Assembly (NCBI GenBank): GCA_036275915.1
Contig: DASUCV010000004.1
Span: 1-64,000 of the forward strand
Source: Candidatus Polarisedimenticolaceae bacterium
GTDB taxonomy: Bacteria; Acidobacteriota; Polarisedimenticolia; Polarisedimenticolales; DASRJG01
DNA length: 64,000 nucleotides
Direction: 5' to 3'
The position numbers and the translations under genes were made by a program. Position 1 is the first letter of the stretch; every line of letters starts with the position of its first letter. Below, in pieces: positions 51,631 through 61,426 of this stretch. The notes beneath the pieces were generated by a model that was given only the letters and a program-made list of their open reading frames with translations, did not search any database and had not been told where the DNA came from.

Positions 51631-54054
51631 TCAGTGGGCGGGTTGCAGGGGGACCCGCTTGGGCCGCGGCTCGCGGGCGGGCTTGCCGCCGGTCAGCTCG
51701 AGCGCCTCCCGGAAGGCGAGCCGGAAGACGTCCCGGACATCCTCGACGAATTCGAGCCTCAGGTCCTTCCGGAGGGCTTTCGGGATCTCTTCGAGGTTTT
51801 TGCGGTTCGCCTCGGGGAGCAGGATCGTCCGGATCCCCGACCGGCGGGCCGCGAGGACCTTCTCCTTGATGCCACCGACCGGGAGCACGTTTCCGCGCAG
51901 GGTGATCTCCCCCGTCATCGCGAGATCGCGGCGGATCGGACGGTCCATGAAGGCCGAGACCATCGCGGTCGCGATCGTGATGCCGGCGGACGGCCCGTCC
52001 TTGGGGATCGCCCCCTCGGGGACGTGGATGTGGATGTCACGGCTCTCGAAGTACTCCGGCTCGAGGCCGAGATCGTGCGCGTGGGAGCGTGCGAACGAGA
52101 GCGCCGCCTGAGCGGACTCCTTCATGACGTCGCCGAGCTGGCCGGTGAGGATCAGGCCGCCGCGGCCGCGCATCGTCGTCGCCTCGACGAAGAGGACGTC
52201 GCCGCCGGCCTCGGTCCAGGCGAGGCCCGTCGCGACGCCGACCTGGTCCGTGGCCAGCGCATCCTCGCGCGTGGCGGGCGCCGGCCCCAGGAACGATTCG
52301 AGGCTCGAGGCGATGACGCGGACCTTTCCCTTGCGGCCCTCGGCGACCTGGCGCGCGACCTTACGGCACACCGCGGCGACGTGCCGCTCGAGATTCCTGA
52401 GGCCCGCCTCGCGCGTGTACCCGGAGATGAGCGCCTTGAGCGCGTTGTCCGAGAACTCGATCCGGCTCGTCTTGAGGCCGTTCTCCTCGACCTGCTTCGG
52501 CACGATGTGCCGCTCCGCGATGACGAGCTTCTCTTCCTCGGTGTAGCCCGAGAGGCGAATGACCTCCATCCGGTCGCGGAACGCGGGGTGGATCGGGTCC
52601 AGCAGGTTCGCGTTCGCGATGAACATGACGTCGGAGAGATCCCACGGCACGCCGAGGTAGTGATCGCGGAACGTCCCGTTCTGCTCCGGGTCGAGCACCT
52701 CGAGGAGCGCCGCCGAGGGATCGCCGCGGAAGTCCTGCCCGATCTTGTCGACCTCGTCGAGCATGAAGACCGGATTGGCGGAGCCCGCCTGGTGAATTCC
52801 CTGGACGATGCGGCCCGGCATCGCACCGACGTAGGTCCGGCGGTGGCCGCGGACCTCGGCCTCGTCCTTGACCCCGCCGAGCGAGAGACGCACGAACTGC
52901 CGACCCAGCGCGCGGGCGATCGAGCGGCCGAGCGAGGTCTTGCCGACGCCGGGCGGTCCGACGAAGCAGAGGATCGGCCCCTTGCTCTTCTTCTTGAGCT
53001 TCCGGACCGCCAGGTACTCGAGGATGCGGTCCTTGACCGGCTCGAGACCGTAGTGGTCTTCGTCCAGGATCGCGCGCGCCTTCTCGAGGTCGAGGTTGTC
53101 CTTCGTCGTCTTGCCCCACGGCATCCCGAGGACCCAGTCGAGGTAGTTCCGGACGGTCGAGGCCTCCGCGGCGTCGGGGTGCATGCGCTCGAGCTTCTTG
53201 AGCTGGCGCTCGACCTCTTCTTGCGCCTGCGCGGAGAGCGTCAGCGTGCGGGCGCGCTCGCGGTACCGCTCGATCTCCTCGCCGAGGTCGTTGCCCTCGC
53301 CGAGCTCCGACATGATCGCCTTCATCTGGTGCCGGAGGTAGGCCTCGCGCTGGCTCCGGTCCATCTCGTCCTTCGCCATCGAGTCGATCTCGCGCTGCAT
53401 CGAGAGGAGCGACATCTCACGCTGGACGAGATCGTTGACGCGCTTCAAGCGCTCGATCGGGTCGGCGAGCTCCAGGACTTCCTGAGCCTCGTGGACCTTG
53501 AGATCGAGATTCGAGGCGACGAGGTCCGCGAGGCGTCCGGGGTCCTCGAGATTCCCCGCGATGACCATGACCTCGGACGGGATGTTCTTGCCGAGGCCGC
53601 TCGCGCGCTCCAGCGCGCGCTTGACCGAGCGGACGAGCGCCTCCTTCTCGATCGACGTGCCGTCGTACGGCGGATCGACGAGGCGCTCGATCTTGGCGGT
53701 GAGGTGCGGCCGCGTGCCTGTGAACTCGGCGACGCGCGCGCGGCAGACCCCCTGGACGAGGACGCGGATCCGCTCGTCGGGCAGCTTGAGCATCCGCATG
53801 ATGACGGCGACCGTCCCCACGTCGTGAAGGTCCTCGCGCTCCGGCTCTTCCTCGTCCTTGTCGCGCTGCGCGACGAGAAGGATCATCCGGTTCTCGGAAA
53901 GCGCGTGATCGACCGCTTGGATCGAGAGGTCCCGCGCGACCGAGAGCGGCGCGATGATGAACGGGAAGACGACCATGTCCCGGAGCGGGAGCACCGGGAG
54001 CTCGGACGGGATCCTGGGCTCGCCCTCGTGTCCGGGAGCGCTCGGCTTCGTCAT
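51631..54054 (-). CDS. lon: ATP-dependent protease La
   Basis: 807 residues. LON substrate domain ([15 protein letters not shown]), AAA+ with Walker A GPPGVGKT and Walker [11 protein letters not shown], and the Ser-Lys protease domain with PKDGPSAG (Ser689) and [10 protein letters not shown] (Lys732). It degrades misfolded and regulatory proteins. ATG overlaps the hsp20 stop, forming a heat-shock-type pair. Confidence 0.97.
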   Translation of the reverse strand: MTKPSAPGHEGEPRIPSELPVLPLRDMVVFPFIIAPLSVARDLSIQAVDHALSENRMILLVAQRDKDEEEPEREDLHDVGTVAVIMRMLKLPDERIRVLVQGVCRARVAEFTGTRPHLTAKIERLVDPPYDGTSIEKEALVRSVKRALERASGLGKNIPSEVMVIAGNLEDPGRLADLVASNLDLKVHEAQEVLELADPIERLKRVNDLVQREMSLLSMQREIDSMAKDEMDRSQREAYLRHQMKAIMSELGEGNDLGEEIERYRERARTLTLSAQAQEEVERQLKKLERMHPDAAEASTVRNYLDWVLGMPWGKTTKDNLDLEKARAILDEDHYGLEPVKDRILEYLAVRKLKKKSKGPILCFVGPPGVGKTSLGRSIARALGRQFVRLSLGGVKDEAEVRGHRRTYVGAMPGRIVQGIHQAGSANPVFMLDEVDKIGQDFRGDPSAALLEVLDPEQNGTFRDHYLGVPWDLSDVMFIANANLLDPIHPAFRDRMEVIRLSGYTEEEKLVIAERHIVPKQVEENGLKTSRIEFSDNALKALISGYTREAGLRNLERHVAAVCRKVARQVAEGRKGKVRVIASSLESFLGPAPATREDALATDQVGVATGLAWTEAGGDVLFVEATTMRGRGGLILTGQLGDVMKESAQAALSFARSHAHDLGLEPEYFESRDIHIHVPEGAIPKDGPSAGITIATAMVSAFMDRPIRRDLAMTGEITLRGNVLPVGGIKEKVLAARRSGIRTILLPEANRKNLEEIPKALRKDLRLEFVEDVRDVFRLAFREALELTGGKPAREPRPKRVPLQPAH

Positions 54055-54491
54055 GACGTCCTCACGTCGATCGCGACCTCTTCGCCGCGGCGATTGGCGA
54101 CCTTGGGGAAGCGGATCCGGAGCGTGCCGTCGGCGAGCGACGCCTCCGCCTTGTGCGTGTTGACGGGAACGCCGAGATGGATCACGCGCCGGAACCTCCC
54201 GTAGGCACGCTCCGCGACGAGGAAGCGCGCGGGACCGCTCGGCCCCGGCTTGCCCTTCTCGCCTTTCAGGATCAGGTCGCCGCCGTTCGTCGAGACGCTC
54301 AGGTCATCCTTGGCGACACCCGGGAGCTCGACGGTGAGGACGAGCGCGTCCTCGGTCTCGACGATGTCCGCCATCGGCATCCAGCTCCCGCTCTCGCGTC
54401 CGTCGTCGAGCGTGAGCAAGTTGTCGAATAGGCGGTTGATCTCGCTCTGGATCCGCGCCGCCTCGAGCATCGATCCCAATCCCTTCGTCAT
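54051..54491 (-). CDS. Small heat-shock protein (Hsp20 family)
   Basis: 146 residues with an alpha-crystallin domain: MADIVETEDALVLTVELPGV, KGEKGKP, RAYGRFRRVIHLGVPV and ADGTLRIRFPKV. It holds unfolding proteins for refolding or Lon. Starts eight bases after nrdR and overlaps lon. Confidence 0.94.
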   Translation of the reverse strand: MTKGLGSMLEAARIQSEINRLFDNLLTLDDGRESGSWMPMADIVETEDALVLTVELPGVAKDDLSVSTNGGDLILKGEKGKPGPSGPARFLVAERAYGRFRRVIHLGVPVNTHKAEASLADGTLRIRFPKVANRRGEEVAIDVRTS

Positions 54492-54498
54492 CGGCCCC

Positions 54499-54957
54499 TC
54501 ACTTCCGCGTGTCGACGAGATTCCTGAGCTCGGACATGAACTCCTCGACGTCCTCGAACTGCCGGTAGACGGACGCGAACCTGACGTAGGCGACCTTGTC
54601 GAGGTCCTTGAGCCTGTCCATGACGCGCTCGCCGATCGTCCGCGCCGGGATCTCCCTCTCGGGGTTGTCCTGGACCATCTGCTCGACCTCGTCGACGATC
54701 GCGGTGAGCGCGCGCGCGGGGACCGGACGCTTCTCGCACGCGCGGTGCAGGCCGACGATCAGCTTCTGGCGATCGAACGGCTCGCGGCGGCCGTCCTTCT
54801 TGACGACGAAGTACGGAATCTCCTCGACGCGCTCGTACGACGTGAAGCGCCGCCCGCAGGACAGGCACTCGCGGCGGCGCCGGATCGCATCGCCGGACCC
54901 GGTCTCGCGTGAATCGACGACCTTGTCCTTGAGGTGGCTGCAGAACGGGCACTTCAC
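54499..54957 (-). CDS. nrdR: Transcriptional repressor NrdR
   Basis: 152 residues, GTG start within GTGA. N-terminal zinc ribbon CPFC ... CLSC, with the [20 protein letters not shown] sequence, then an ATP-cone ([17 protein letters not shown]). It represses ribonucleotide reductase genes according to dATP/ATP. No nrd gene or NrdR box was recognised in the window. Confidence 0.96.
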   Translation of the reverse strand: MKCPFCSHLKDKVVDSRETGSGDAIRRRRECLSCGRRFTSYERVEEIPYFVVKKDGRREPFDRQKLIVGLHRACEKRPVPARALTAIVDEVEQMVQDNPEREIPARTIGERVMDRLKDLDKVAYVRFASVYRQFEDVEEFMSELRNLVDTRK

Positions 54958-55982
54958 GGGGCCGCCTCGGCCGTTTCCAGGTGCCCGAGCGTACGTACCT
55001 GCTTCGCCGCCGCGACCATGTCCGACCACGAGATCTTCTCGGTCTTGAGGAGGATCATGCCCGCCACGAAGATCGGAATCGCGATCGCGAGGTGCATGAG
55101 CACCCCCGCGCCGGCCGCCAAGGTCGGATCGACGCCGAAGAGCGTCGTCAGCCCGAACTTCATCGTGGCGTGATAGCCGCCGGCCGCGCCCGGCGTCGGG
55201 ATCGCGATCCCCGCGGCGAGGAGCGGCATGAGGACGAAGACGTCCGACAAGCTCACCGCCGCCCCGACCGACCGGATCCCGAGCCAGGTTCCGACGGCGA
55301 TCGTGAACCACGCGGCGACGCTCGCGAACACGATGGGAACGAGCCGGCGCAACGAACGGAGCGCGGCAGCCCCTTCGGCGAAGCCGAGGATCGCGCCACC
55401 GATCCATCGGACCAGCGCAGACCGGCCCGCGAGCCACCGCCGCCCGCGCGCGACCGCGGTCGAGAGGAGCGCTAGCGCGACGAGGCCGACGACGACGCAC
55501 GCGAACGCGATCCAAGCGCCGGCCCGGATCTTCGCCGCCATCGGCAACGCCGAAGGCGCGAACGAGGCCAGCGCACTGCCGATCGCGAAGAGGGCGACGA
55601 TGCTGAAGCCATCCAGGAGCCGATCGGTGACGATCGTCCCCATCGTCGGGCCGAGCGGCAGCTTCTCGCGCGCCGAGAGGAGGGCGGGTCGTACGAGCTC
55701 TCCGATGCGGCCGCCGGCGAGGGTCGTCATGTAGCCGAGGATCACCGCAGCGAACATCGGACGGAACGGGACCGCATGGCGCGTCGGCTCCAGGAGCCAG
55801 CGCCAACGAAGGACCCGGAACGCGTTATGCGAGAAGTTGACGATCGCGGCGAGGGCAAGGAGCCACCACGACGCGGCCGCGAGGCTGCTCCGCAAGTCCT
55901 TGGGGTCGATCCCGCGAAGAACCCAATATATGAGCGCCGCCGCGAGGAGCGTGCCGAGAACACCGCGGATCACCGACGTCAT
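54954..55982 (-). CDS. LPG-synthase-type transmembrane protein (UPF0104)
   Basis: 342 residues, about eight hydrophobic spans. [11 protein letters not shown] and [16 protein letters not shown], the conserved arginine-rich and GE-R motifs of the lysylphosphatidylglycerol-synthetase transmembrane family, are present; [14 protein letters not shown] is the other signature. The soluble aminoacyl-transferase domain is absent, so it is more likely a flippase-like or polyprenyl-related protein than an LPG synthetase. Confidence 0.82.
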   Translation of the reverse strand: MTSVIRGVLGTLLAAALIYWVLRGIDPKDLRSSLAAASWWLLALAAIVNFSHNAFRVLRWRWLLEPTRHAVPFRPMFAAVILGYMTTLAGGRIGELVRPALLSAREKLPLGPTMGTIVTDRLLDGFSIVALFAIGSALASFAPSALPMAAKIRAGAWIAFACVVVGLVALALLSTAVARGRRWLAGRSALVRWIGGAILGFAEGAAALRSLRRLVPIVFASVAAWFTIAVGTWLGIRSVGAAVSLSDVFVLMPLLAAGIAIPTPGAAGGYHATMKFGLTTLFGVDPTLAAGAGVLMHLAIAIPIFVAGMILLKTEKISWSDMVAAAKQVRTLGHLETAEAAP

Positions 55983-55998
55983 GGCGGCGCCAATCTAG

Positions 55999-56034
55999 GG
56001 CACCGGAATCGCGGAATCAACCGCGGACGGTGCC
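55999..56034. other. Two-step hairpin between rqcH and the UPF0104 gene
   Basis: GGCACCG (55999-56005) pairs with CGGTGCC (56028-56034), and inside it CGCGG pairs with CCGCG around AATCAA. There is no T-run. It lies 17 bases before the UPF0104 start in the 92-base gap after rqcH and could attenuate or end the rqcH transcript. Confidence 0.4.
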
Positions 56035-56074
56035 ATGTTTGGGTGGAAATGCGCCATCCTCGATGCCGATCGCC

Positions 56075-57769
56075 TCATTTCCTCTCGCTCGGGGGGACGG
56101 CACGAACGCGGAGGGTCTCGAATCGCTTGAGAACGACACGGCCCGCCGCGCCGCCGGCGCGCCGGACGTGCTTCCGGCGGGCCCAGTGGACTTCGACCGC
56201 CCCCTGACTGCGCGCATCGCTGAACCAGGCCGCGGCCTGCGCCGCCTCGCGCAGCGTCGCGTCCGGAACGTCGCCGCGACCGGCCGCCTTCACGACGACG
56301 TGCGCGCCGGTCGTCCCGGCGGCGTGGAGCCAGAGATCGTCGGGCGACGCGAGCTTGAAGGTGAGACGGTCGTTGTCTCGTGCCGTTTTCCCGACGAGGA
56401 TGCTCCAACCGTCGCTGCTCGTGATCACACGGACCCCCGCGATGCGAGGCGCTTCCAGCCGGTCCGCGGCGCGCCCCGCGCGGGTCGCCCGCGCGATTCC
56501 GACGGCGATCCCTTCCCCGCGCATCGCCTCCTCGAGCGCCGCGGCGTCGTCCGCGGTGCGCGCGGTCTGCGCGCGTCCGGCAATCGCCTCGAGCCGCAAG
56601 GCCCGCCTCGAGAGCGCCGCGGACCGCTCGGCGACCGCCTCGAGCCCGCGTCGCGCGCGCCTGCTCTTGCGGAAGAGGTCGTTCGCCGCCGCCGGAAGCG
56701 GAACTCCGGGAGGAACGGCGACGACGATGGGCGCGCCGGCAGGGTCGTAGGGGTCCGGAACCGCCACGCCGTCCTTCACCCGTTCGGCGACGGTCAGCCC
56801 GGCCAGGATCGCTTCGGCTCGGCGGGCTAGCTCGTCCGGCGCTTCGAAGCGCGCCCGCTCGGAGTCGACGCGGGCGCCGGTCTCGACCGCTTTCCGAATC
56901 TCGCCACGGACGATGCGCTGGAGCGCCGCAACGCGGCGGCAGAGGCGTCCGACCGCCTCGACGCCGTCGTGGAAAAGCCCTGCCGTCAGGAGCGGCGTGC
57001 GTTCCTCGAAGACGTGACCCTCATCCTCGTTTGCCGGCCGCCAGGGGAGAAGCCGGAAGGCGGGGACGACCAACGTCGCGGACTCGATCGCCTGCCGGAG
57101 CGGCTCGGGACCGACCGCGACGACGTCGCTCCTCCCCTCCCTGACCTCGGCGAGCCGTCCCGCGAGCACCTCGCCGAACGGCCGCCCGGAGCGCGAGGCT
57201 TCCGCACGGGCGAGCGCCGGTGCGGTGGGACCGAGACCGAGGAAGCGCTCGAGCCCACTGTCGAGATCGGCCGCAGTGGCCTCGAGCGGATCGGATCGAC
57301 CGGGCGGGCACGACGGGGGTGCCCAGGGGATCCCGGCGCTCAGCCGCTCCGCCGACCTTTGACGCGACCGGACGACGATCTCGATGACGCCACCGGGACC
57401 GAGTAGGACCAGGTTCGAGGCGTGGGGTTGCAGCTCGATGACCAGGCCGCTGCCGTCGTCCGCCTCGAGCCGGACGCTACGGTCGAGCCGCGGCTTGTGA
57501 ACGTGCGCGATGCGCAGCCCGGCGATCCGCTTGGCCAGGGTGGCCACCGGTGCGTCCGGTGTCCATCTCGGCCCCTCCCAGGGCAGAGCCGGTGTGCCGA
57601 TCCACGGAGTCTCCGGATCCAGTGAGATAAGGAGGGAGAACGATGCATCGTCGCGGGCGAAAACCAGCCGGAAACGATCGGCAGCTTCTTGGCGGGCCTG
57701 GGAGAGAACAGCTCCAGCCACCTCCGCCGACAGGTCGAGAGCGAGGCGATGGAGGACGAGATTGTCCAC
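56075..57769 (-). CDS. rqcH: NFACT-family ribosome quality-control protein (RqcH-like)
   Basis: 564 residues, GTG start. N-terminal NFACT-N (FbpA) domain with RFRLVFARDDASFSLL and LVIELQPHASNLVLL, a helical coiled-coil middle, and a C-terminal NFACT-R domain: GWSILVGKTARDNDRLTFKL, WLHAAGTTGAHVVVK and RKHVRRAGGAAGRVVL. RqcH directs alanine tailing of nascent chains on stalled 50S subunits. It follows carD by 15 bases. Confidence 0.88.
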   Translation of the reverse strand: MDNLVLHRLALDLSAEVAGAVLSQARQEAADRFRLVFARDDASFSLLISLDPETPWIGTPALPWEGPRWTPDAPVATLAKRIAGLRIAHVHKPRLDRSVRLEADDGSGLVIELQPHASNLVLLGPGGVIEIVVRSRQRSAERLSAGIPWAPPSCPPGRSDPLEATAADLDSGLERFLGLGPTAPALARAEASRSGRPFGEVLAGRLAEVREGRSDVVAVGPEPLRQAIESATLVVPAFRLLPWRPANEDEGHVFEERTPLLTAGLFHDGVEAVGRLCRRVAALQRIVRGEIRKAVETGARVDSERARFEAPDELARRAEAILAGLTVAERVKDGVAVPDPYDPAGAPIVVAVPPGVPLPAAANDLFRKSRRARRGLEAVAERSAALSRRALRLEAIAGRAQTARTADDAAALEEAMRGEGIAVGIARATRAGRAADRLEAPRIAGVRVITSSDGWSILVGKTARDNDRLTFKLASPDDLWLHAAGTTGAHVVVKAAGRGDVPDATLREAAQAAAWFSDARSQGAVEVHWARRKHVRRAGGAAGRVVLKRFETLRVRAVPPSERK

Positions 57770-57784
57770 GGTCGTGGAGCCGGA

Positions 57785-58300
57785 TCAGTGAGCGGTCTTG
57801 ACCTTCGCGCCGCGCACGGAATCGTTCAGGGCGCTGTCGATCTCGGTCTCGACGCGATCGGGCGCTTTGTTCCCGGCCTCGGCGAGTTCCGAGACGAGAA
57901 GAAACCGCGCGCGATCGAGCATCTTCCGCTCGCGGTAAGACAGCGGCTTGATCTCGGCGAGTACTGTCAGGCTCTTCAAGACCTCGGCGACGGCGTGAAT
58001 ATCGCCGGTCCGCATCTTTTCGGAGTTGGCCTGGAAGCGCCCCTTCCAGTCGTCGTACGTCGCGACGTCCCCCGTCCGGAGGACATCCATGACTCGATTC
58101 ACCTCGCGCTTCGTCAGCACCTTGCGGAGCCCGACGGCGATCGTGTTGCCGACGGGAACCATGACCGTGCTGTCGGTGGAGATGATGCGGAGGCAATAGA
58201 ACGACGAAACGATGTCACCGACCGATTTCTTCGTGACTTGTTCGATGACGCCCACGCCGTGGTTCGGATAGACGACCTTGTCACCTACCTTGAAGTCCAA
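57785..58300 (-). CDS. carD: CarD family transcription regulator
   Basis: 171 residues from a TTG at 58300 with GGAGGAGG six to seven bases upstream. The N-terminal RNA-polymerase-interacting Tudor-like domain begins FKVGDKVVYPNHGVGVIEQV; the helical DNA-binding part includes DDWKGRFQANSEKMRTGDI and LSYRERKMLDRARFLL. CarD stabilises promoter open complexes. First gene of the run that goes on to rqcH. Confidence 0.95.
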   Translation of the reverse strand: MDFKVGDKVVYPNHGVGVIEQVTKKSVGDIVSSFYCLRIISTDSTVMVPVGNTIAVGLRKVLTKREVNRVMDVLRTGDVATYDDWKGRFQANSEKMRTGDIHAVAEVLKSLTVLAEIKPLSYRERKMLDRARFLLVSELAEAGNKAPDRVETEIDSALNDSVRGAKVKTAH

Positions 58301-58381
58301 ACGCGGCCTCCTCCGATGCGGGGACAGGATAGCGGAAACGAGTTGAATCCGCAAGACTTGTGCACGCACGGCCCGGCGCGC

Positions 58382-58411
58382 TTGACACCGGCCGAATCTC
58401 GACGCTAGTCT
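58382..58411 (+). promoter_or_regulatory. Promoter of tRNA-Leu
   Basis: A consensus TTGACA (58382-58387), an 18-base spacer and TAGTCT (58406-58411) place the transcript start about 58418-58420, a few bases before the tRNA. This is the best -35 in the window. Confidence 0.65.
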
Positions 58412-58425
58412 GCGAAGCCGCCTTG

Positions 58426-58512
58426 GCCGGAGTGGCGGAATGGCAGACGCAGGGGACTCAAAATCCCCCGATCCTTGCGGTCGTGTGGGTTCGACTCCCA
58501 CCTCCGGCACCA
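58426..58512 (+). tRNA. tRNA-Leu (anticodon CAA)
   Basis: 87 bases. Acceptor GCCGGAG pairs with CTCCGGC; D arm GGCGGAATGGCAGACGC; anticodon stem GGGGA/TCCCC with loop CTCAAAA, anticodon CAA (reads UUG). A long variable arm CGATCCTTGCGGTCG marks a class II tRNA. T arm GTGGGTTCGACTCCCAC. Discriminator A and an encoded CCA end. Confidence 0.97.
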
Positions 58513-58535
58513 TCGAGGGCTTTGGTGAATACCGC

Positions 58536-60332
58536 ATGACGGTCTCCCCCGCGATCGAGGAAACCTGGCGGCTCACCGACCTCTACCCCTCGGACGACGC
58601 GTTCTGGGACGAGAAGGCGCGGGTCGACCGGGCGCTCCCCGGGCTCGGCCGGTTCCGGGACGGCCTGACGGCGTCGGCGGCGGGTCTCGCGGAGGCCCTC
58701 GAGACGATCTGGGGCGACGCCAAGACGCTGGCCCGCCTCCACGCCTACGCGTCGATGAAATCGGACGGCGATCTCCGGGTCGCCGCCCACCAGCGCATGC
58801 GCCAAGAGATCGAGATCTCGCTCACCGAGCTTTCCCGGCAGACCTCCTACATCCGGCCCGAGATCCTGGCGGCTCCTGACGGGCTCGTGGAGCGGCTTCT
58901 CTCGGAGGAGACGCGCCTCCAGCCGTTCGCTCCGTTCCTCCGGAATCTGATCCGCCAGAAGCGGCACGTTCTCTCGCCGCCCGAGGAGCGCCTCCTCGCG
59001 GAGGCCGGCCTCGTCCTCGGCGGCCCGAGCCAGATCTTCGGCGTCCTCAACAACGCGGAGATGCCCCGCGCGACGATCGAGCTCGCCGGCGGCGAATCGG
59101 TCACCCTGACCCCGGCGGTTCTCTCGGTCGTGCGGACGTCCTCGCTCCGTGACGACCGCACCGCGGCGTCGCGCGCGTACTTCGCCGGGTACGTCGACTT
59201 CCAGGGAACCTTCGGCTCGAACCTCTTCGAGGCGGTCAAAGCGCACGTCTTCCGCGCGCGGGCGCGGCACTACGAGTCGTGCGTGGCCGCGACGCTCGAC
59301 GGCGACCACATCCCCGTCGCCGTGTACACGAACCTCATCGAGCAGGTGCGGCGCCACCTGCCGACGCTCCACCGTTACTTCCATCTTCGGGCGCGGGCGC
59401 TCGGGCTCGACCGGCTCACCTACTTCGACCTGCACTGCCCACTCATCGCCGGGCCGAAGCGCGAGTACGGCGTCGACGCGGCGAAGAGCCTCGTCGGCGA
59501 GGCGCTCGAGCCCCTTGGAGCCGAGTACGGCCGCGCGCTCCGCCGCGGGTTCGACGATCGCTGGACCGACTGGCGACCGGCTCCCGGAAAACGGTCCGGC
59601 GCGTACGCGACCGGCGCCGCCTACGACGTCCACCCGTACATGCTCCTCAACTTCAACGGCGACTTCGAGAGCGTGAGCACCCTCGCCCACGAGGCCGGCC
59701 ATGCGATGCACTCTCACTTCAGCAACCGCGCGCAGCACTACGCCTGCGCCGACTACAGCATCTTCGTCGCCGAGGTCGCATCGACCTTCAACGAGGCGCT
59801 GCTCATCGAGAAGCTGATCGCCGAGGCCGCCGGTCGCGAGGAGCGCGTCTTCCTCCTCGGCCACTCGCTCGACGGCATCCGCGCCACGCTCTTCCGGCAG
59901 ACGTTTTTCGCCGAGTTCGAGCTCGAGATCCATCGCGCGGTCGAGCGCGGCGAGGCGCTCACCGGCGAGGCCCTGTCGGCCCGATTCCTCGACCTTGTAC
60001 GGGTCTACCAGGGGCACGACGAGGGCGCCTGCGAGGTCGATCCCCTCTTCGCGATCGAGTGGGCGTGCATCCCCCACTTCTATTACGACTTCTACGTCTA
60101 TCAGTACGCGACCGGGATCGTCGCCGCGACGAGCCTCGCGCACGACGTCCTCCACGAGCGGGACGGTGCGCGCGACCGCTACCTCGCCTTCCTCGCGAGC
60201 GGTGCTTCGGACTACCCGCTCGAGCTCTTGCGCCGCGCCGGGGTCGATCTCGAGTCCCCCACTCCTTACGAGGCGACGTTCCGCGCGATGGACGCGAAGC
60301 TCGACGCGCTCGAGGCCGCCCTAGACGCCTGA
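58536..60332 (+). CDS. pepF: Oligoendopeptidase F (M3 family)
   Basis: 598 residues. Zinc motif HEAGH (His385, Glu386, His389) in STLAHEAGHAMHSHF, with the later glutamate in FVAEVASTFNEALL. It cleaves medium-size peptides in the cytosol. The ATG lies only 23 bases after the tRNA, with no good Shine-Dalgarno and no promoter seen between, so transcription probably comes through the tRNA. The 3' end overlaps DUF2752 by 12 bases. Confidence 0.95.
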   Translation: MTVSPAIEETWRLTDLYPSDDAFWDEKARVDRALPGLGRFRDGLTASAAGLAEALETIWGDAKTLARLHAYASMKSDGDLRVAAHQRMRQEIEISLTELSRQTSYIRPEILAAPDGLVERLLSEETRLQPFAPFLRNLIRQKRHVLSPPEERLLAEAGLVLGGPSQIFGVLNNAEMPRATIELAGGESVTLTPAVLSVVRTSSLRDDRTAASRAYFAGYVDFQGTFGSNLFEAVKAHVFRARARHYESCVAATLDGDHIPVAVYTNLIEQVRRHLPTLHRYFHLRARALGLDRLTYFDLHCPLIAGPKREYGVDAAKSLVGEALEPLGAEYGRALRRGFDDRWTDWRPAPGKRSGAYATGAAYDVHPYMLLNFNGDFESVSTLAHEAGHAMHSHFSNRAQHYACADYSIFVAEVASTFNEALLIEKLIAEAAGREERVFLLGHSLDGIRATLFRQTFFAEFELEIHRAVERGEALTGEALSARFLDLVRVYQGHDEGACEVDPLFAIEWACIPHFYYDFYVYQYATGIVAATSLAHDVLHERDGARDRYLAFLASGASDYPLELLRRAGVDLESPTPYEATFRAMDAKLDALEAALDA

Positions 60333-60722
60333 GGCCACGAGCCAGGCCCAGTTCAGAGCGACCGCCGCGGCGGCGCCCGCGAGGAACGCCGGATGCGGGC
60401 GATGCGGGACGACCGGAATCCCGCCGCCGAGCACGAGCCACAGAGGGGCCAACAAGCCTCCGGCCACGAAGCCCGCCGCGCCGAGCGCGGCCAGCGGGTT
60501 CATCGCGAATCCCGCGGCCACCTCGCCGTTGAGGAGATGGACCAAGGCCCGGGTAGTGCCGCAGCCCGGACATGGAAGTCCGGTCCACGCGTGCCACAGA
60601 CATGCGGGCGCGAGCCGTGCCGCGGCGAGCCAGACCGGGCGGAGCGCTATGGCGCCGGCCGCCGCGAACGCCCACAGCCACACGGTCTGGCGGTCGAGCC
60701 GGCTCGCGGCGCGCCAGTTCAT
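60321..60722 (-). CDS. DUF2752 membrane protein
   Basis: 133 residues, three or four hydrophobic segments. It contains TGLPCPGCGTTRALVHLLNG, the DUF2752 hallmark with its CPxCGxTR box. Function unknown for the family. ATG overlaps the Yip1-like stop (ATGA). The end overlaps pepF head-on. Confidence 0.88.
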   Translation of the reverse strand: MNWRAASRLDRQTVWLWAFAAAGAIALRPVWLAAARLAPACLWHAWTGLPCPGCGTTRALVHLLNGEVAAGFAMNPLAALGAAGFVAGGLLAPLWLVLGGGIPVVPHRPHPAFLAGAAAAVALNWAWLVASGV

Positions 60723-61426
60723 TTCATCTGTTGAAGGGCCTGCCCGATCGCCGCGCCGAAGGCGAACACGCCGGCGACCATGCACAGGCAGCAGAAGACC
60801 ATCGGGAAGATCACGGCCAGGAGCGCCTTCCAAGCGTCGGTTCGGTGCGCCTGAGCGAGACCGACGACCTCGAGGACACGGCGCCAAACGAAGGTGACGA
60901 GCCCTCCCAGGAGCGGGATCGCGAGCCCGACGTCCGCCGTGCGGGCGTAGCAGATCACGCGGAGCGTGGTCGCGAACCCTTCCGGAGCTCCGCCCAACGC
61001 CGCCAGGCCGACATGGATGGCGGCGCTCCAGATGAAGAGGACGACGAGATAGATCAGCGGCGCGACGACGAGACCGACCGCGATCTGGATCGCGCCGGGA
61101 CGGTGGATCAGCGATTGGAACTGCTCCGGGATGAAATTGAAGCGATGGATCAGCTCCATCACTTGGTTCCAAAGCAGGAGCTGCCAGATCTGCCCGAGAA
61201 TCGTTCCCAGCAGCACGAACGCAACGAAAAAGGCGATCGGACGGACCAGATCCGCCGTCTTGCTCATCTTGCGGTACGCGAGTACCGGGTGCGCGAGGAA
61301 CTCGCCGGCGGTCGGGAAGATCGAGCCGAGGCCGGCGTTGGGGGCCTCCCACGGCAAGGCCTCGGGCGGCGCGGGCGGCGCGGGAGGAGGCGGTGGCGGC
61401 GGCTCGTACGGGGGGAAGTCGGTCAC
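60719..61426 (-). CDS. Yip1-domain membrane protein
   Basis: 235 residues from a GTG with AGGAGG upstream. A Pro-rich N-terminus (about 5-25) and five membrane spans; the pattern PIAFFVAFVLLGTILGQI ... RVICYARTADVGLAIPLLGG is that of Yip1/YIF1-type proteins. A role in membrane organisation is possible but not established. Coupled to the metallophosphoesterase by GTGA. Confidence 0.83.
   Translation of the reverse strand: MTDFPPYEPPPPPPPAPPAPPEALPWEAPNAGLGSIFPTAGEFLAHPVLAYRKMSKTADLVRPIAFFVAFVLLGTILGQIWQLLLWNQVMELIHRFNFIPEQFQSLIHRPGAIQIAVGLVVAPLIYLVVLFIWSAAIHVGLAALGGAPEGFATTLRVICYARTADVGLAIPLLGGLVTFVWRRVLEVVGLAQAHRTDAWKALLAVIFPMVFCCLCMVAGVFAFGAAIGQALQQMK

Noticed and set aside
51634-54204. 856-codon plus-strand open frame opposite lon
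   Set aside because: No motif, charged low-complexity translation; Lon is complete on the other strand.
54499-54957. An NrdR box for autoregulation near nrdR
   Set aside because: No pair of the typical acAcwAtATaTwGtgt-like boxes was seen upstream; nrdR lies inside an operon.
58440-58535. Apparent extension of PepF into the tRNA gene
   Set aside because: The bases form a complete tRNA-Leu cloverleaf; the peptidase homology begins after the ATG at 58536.
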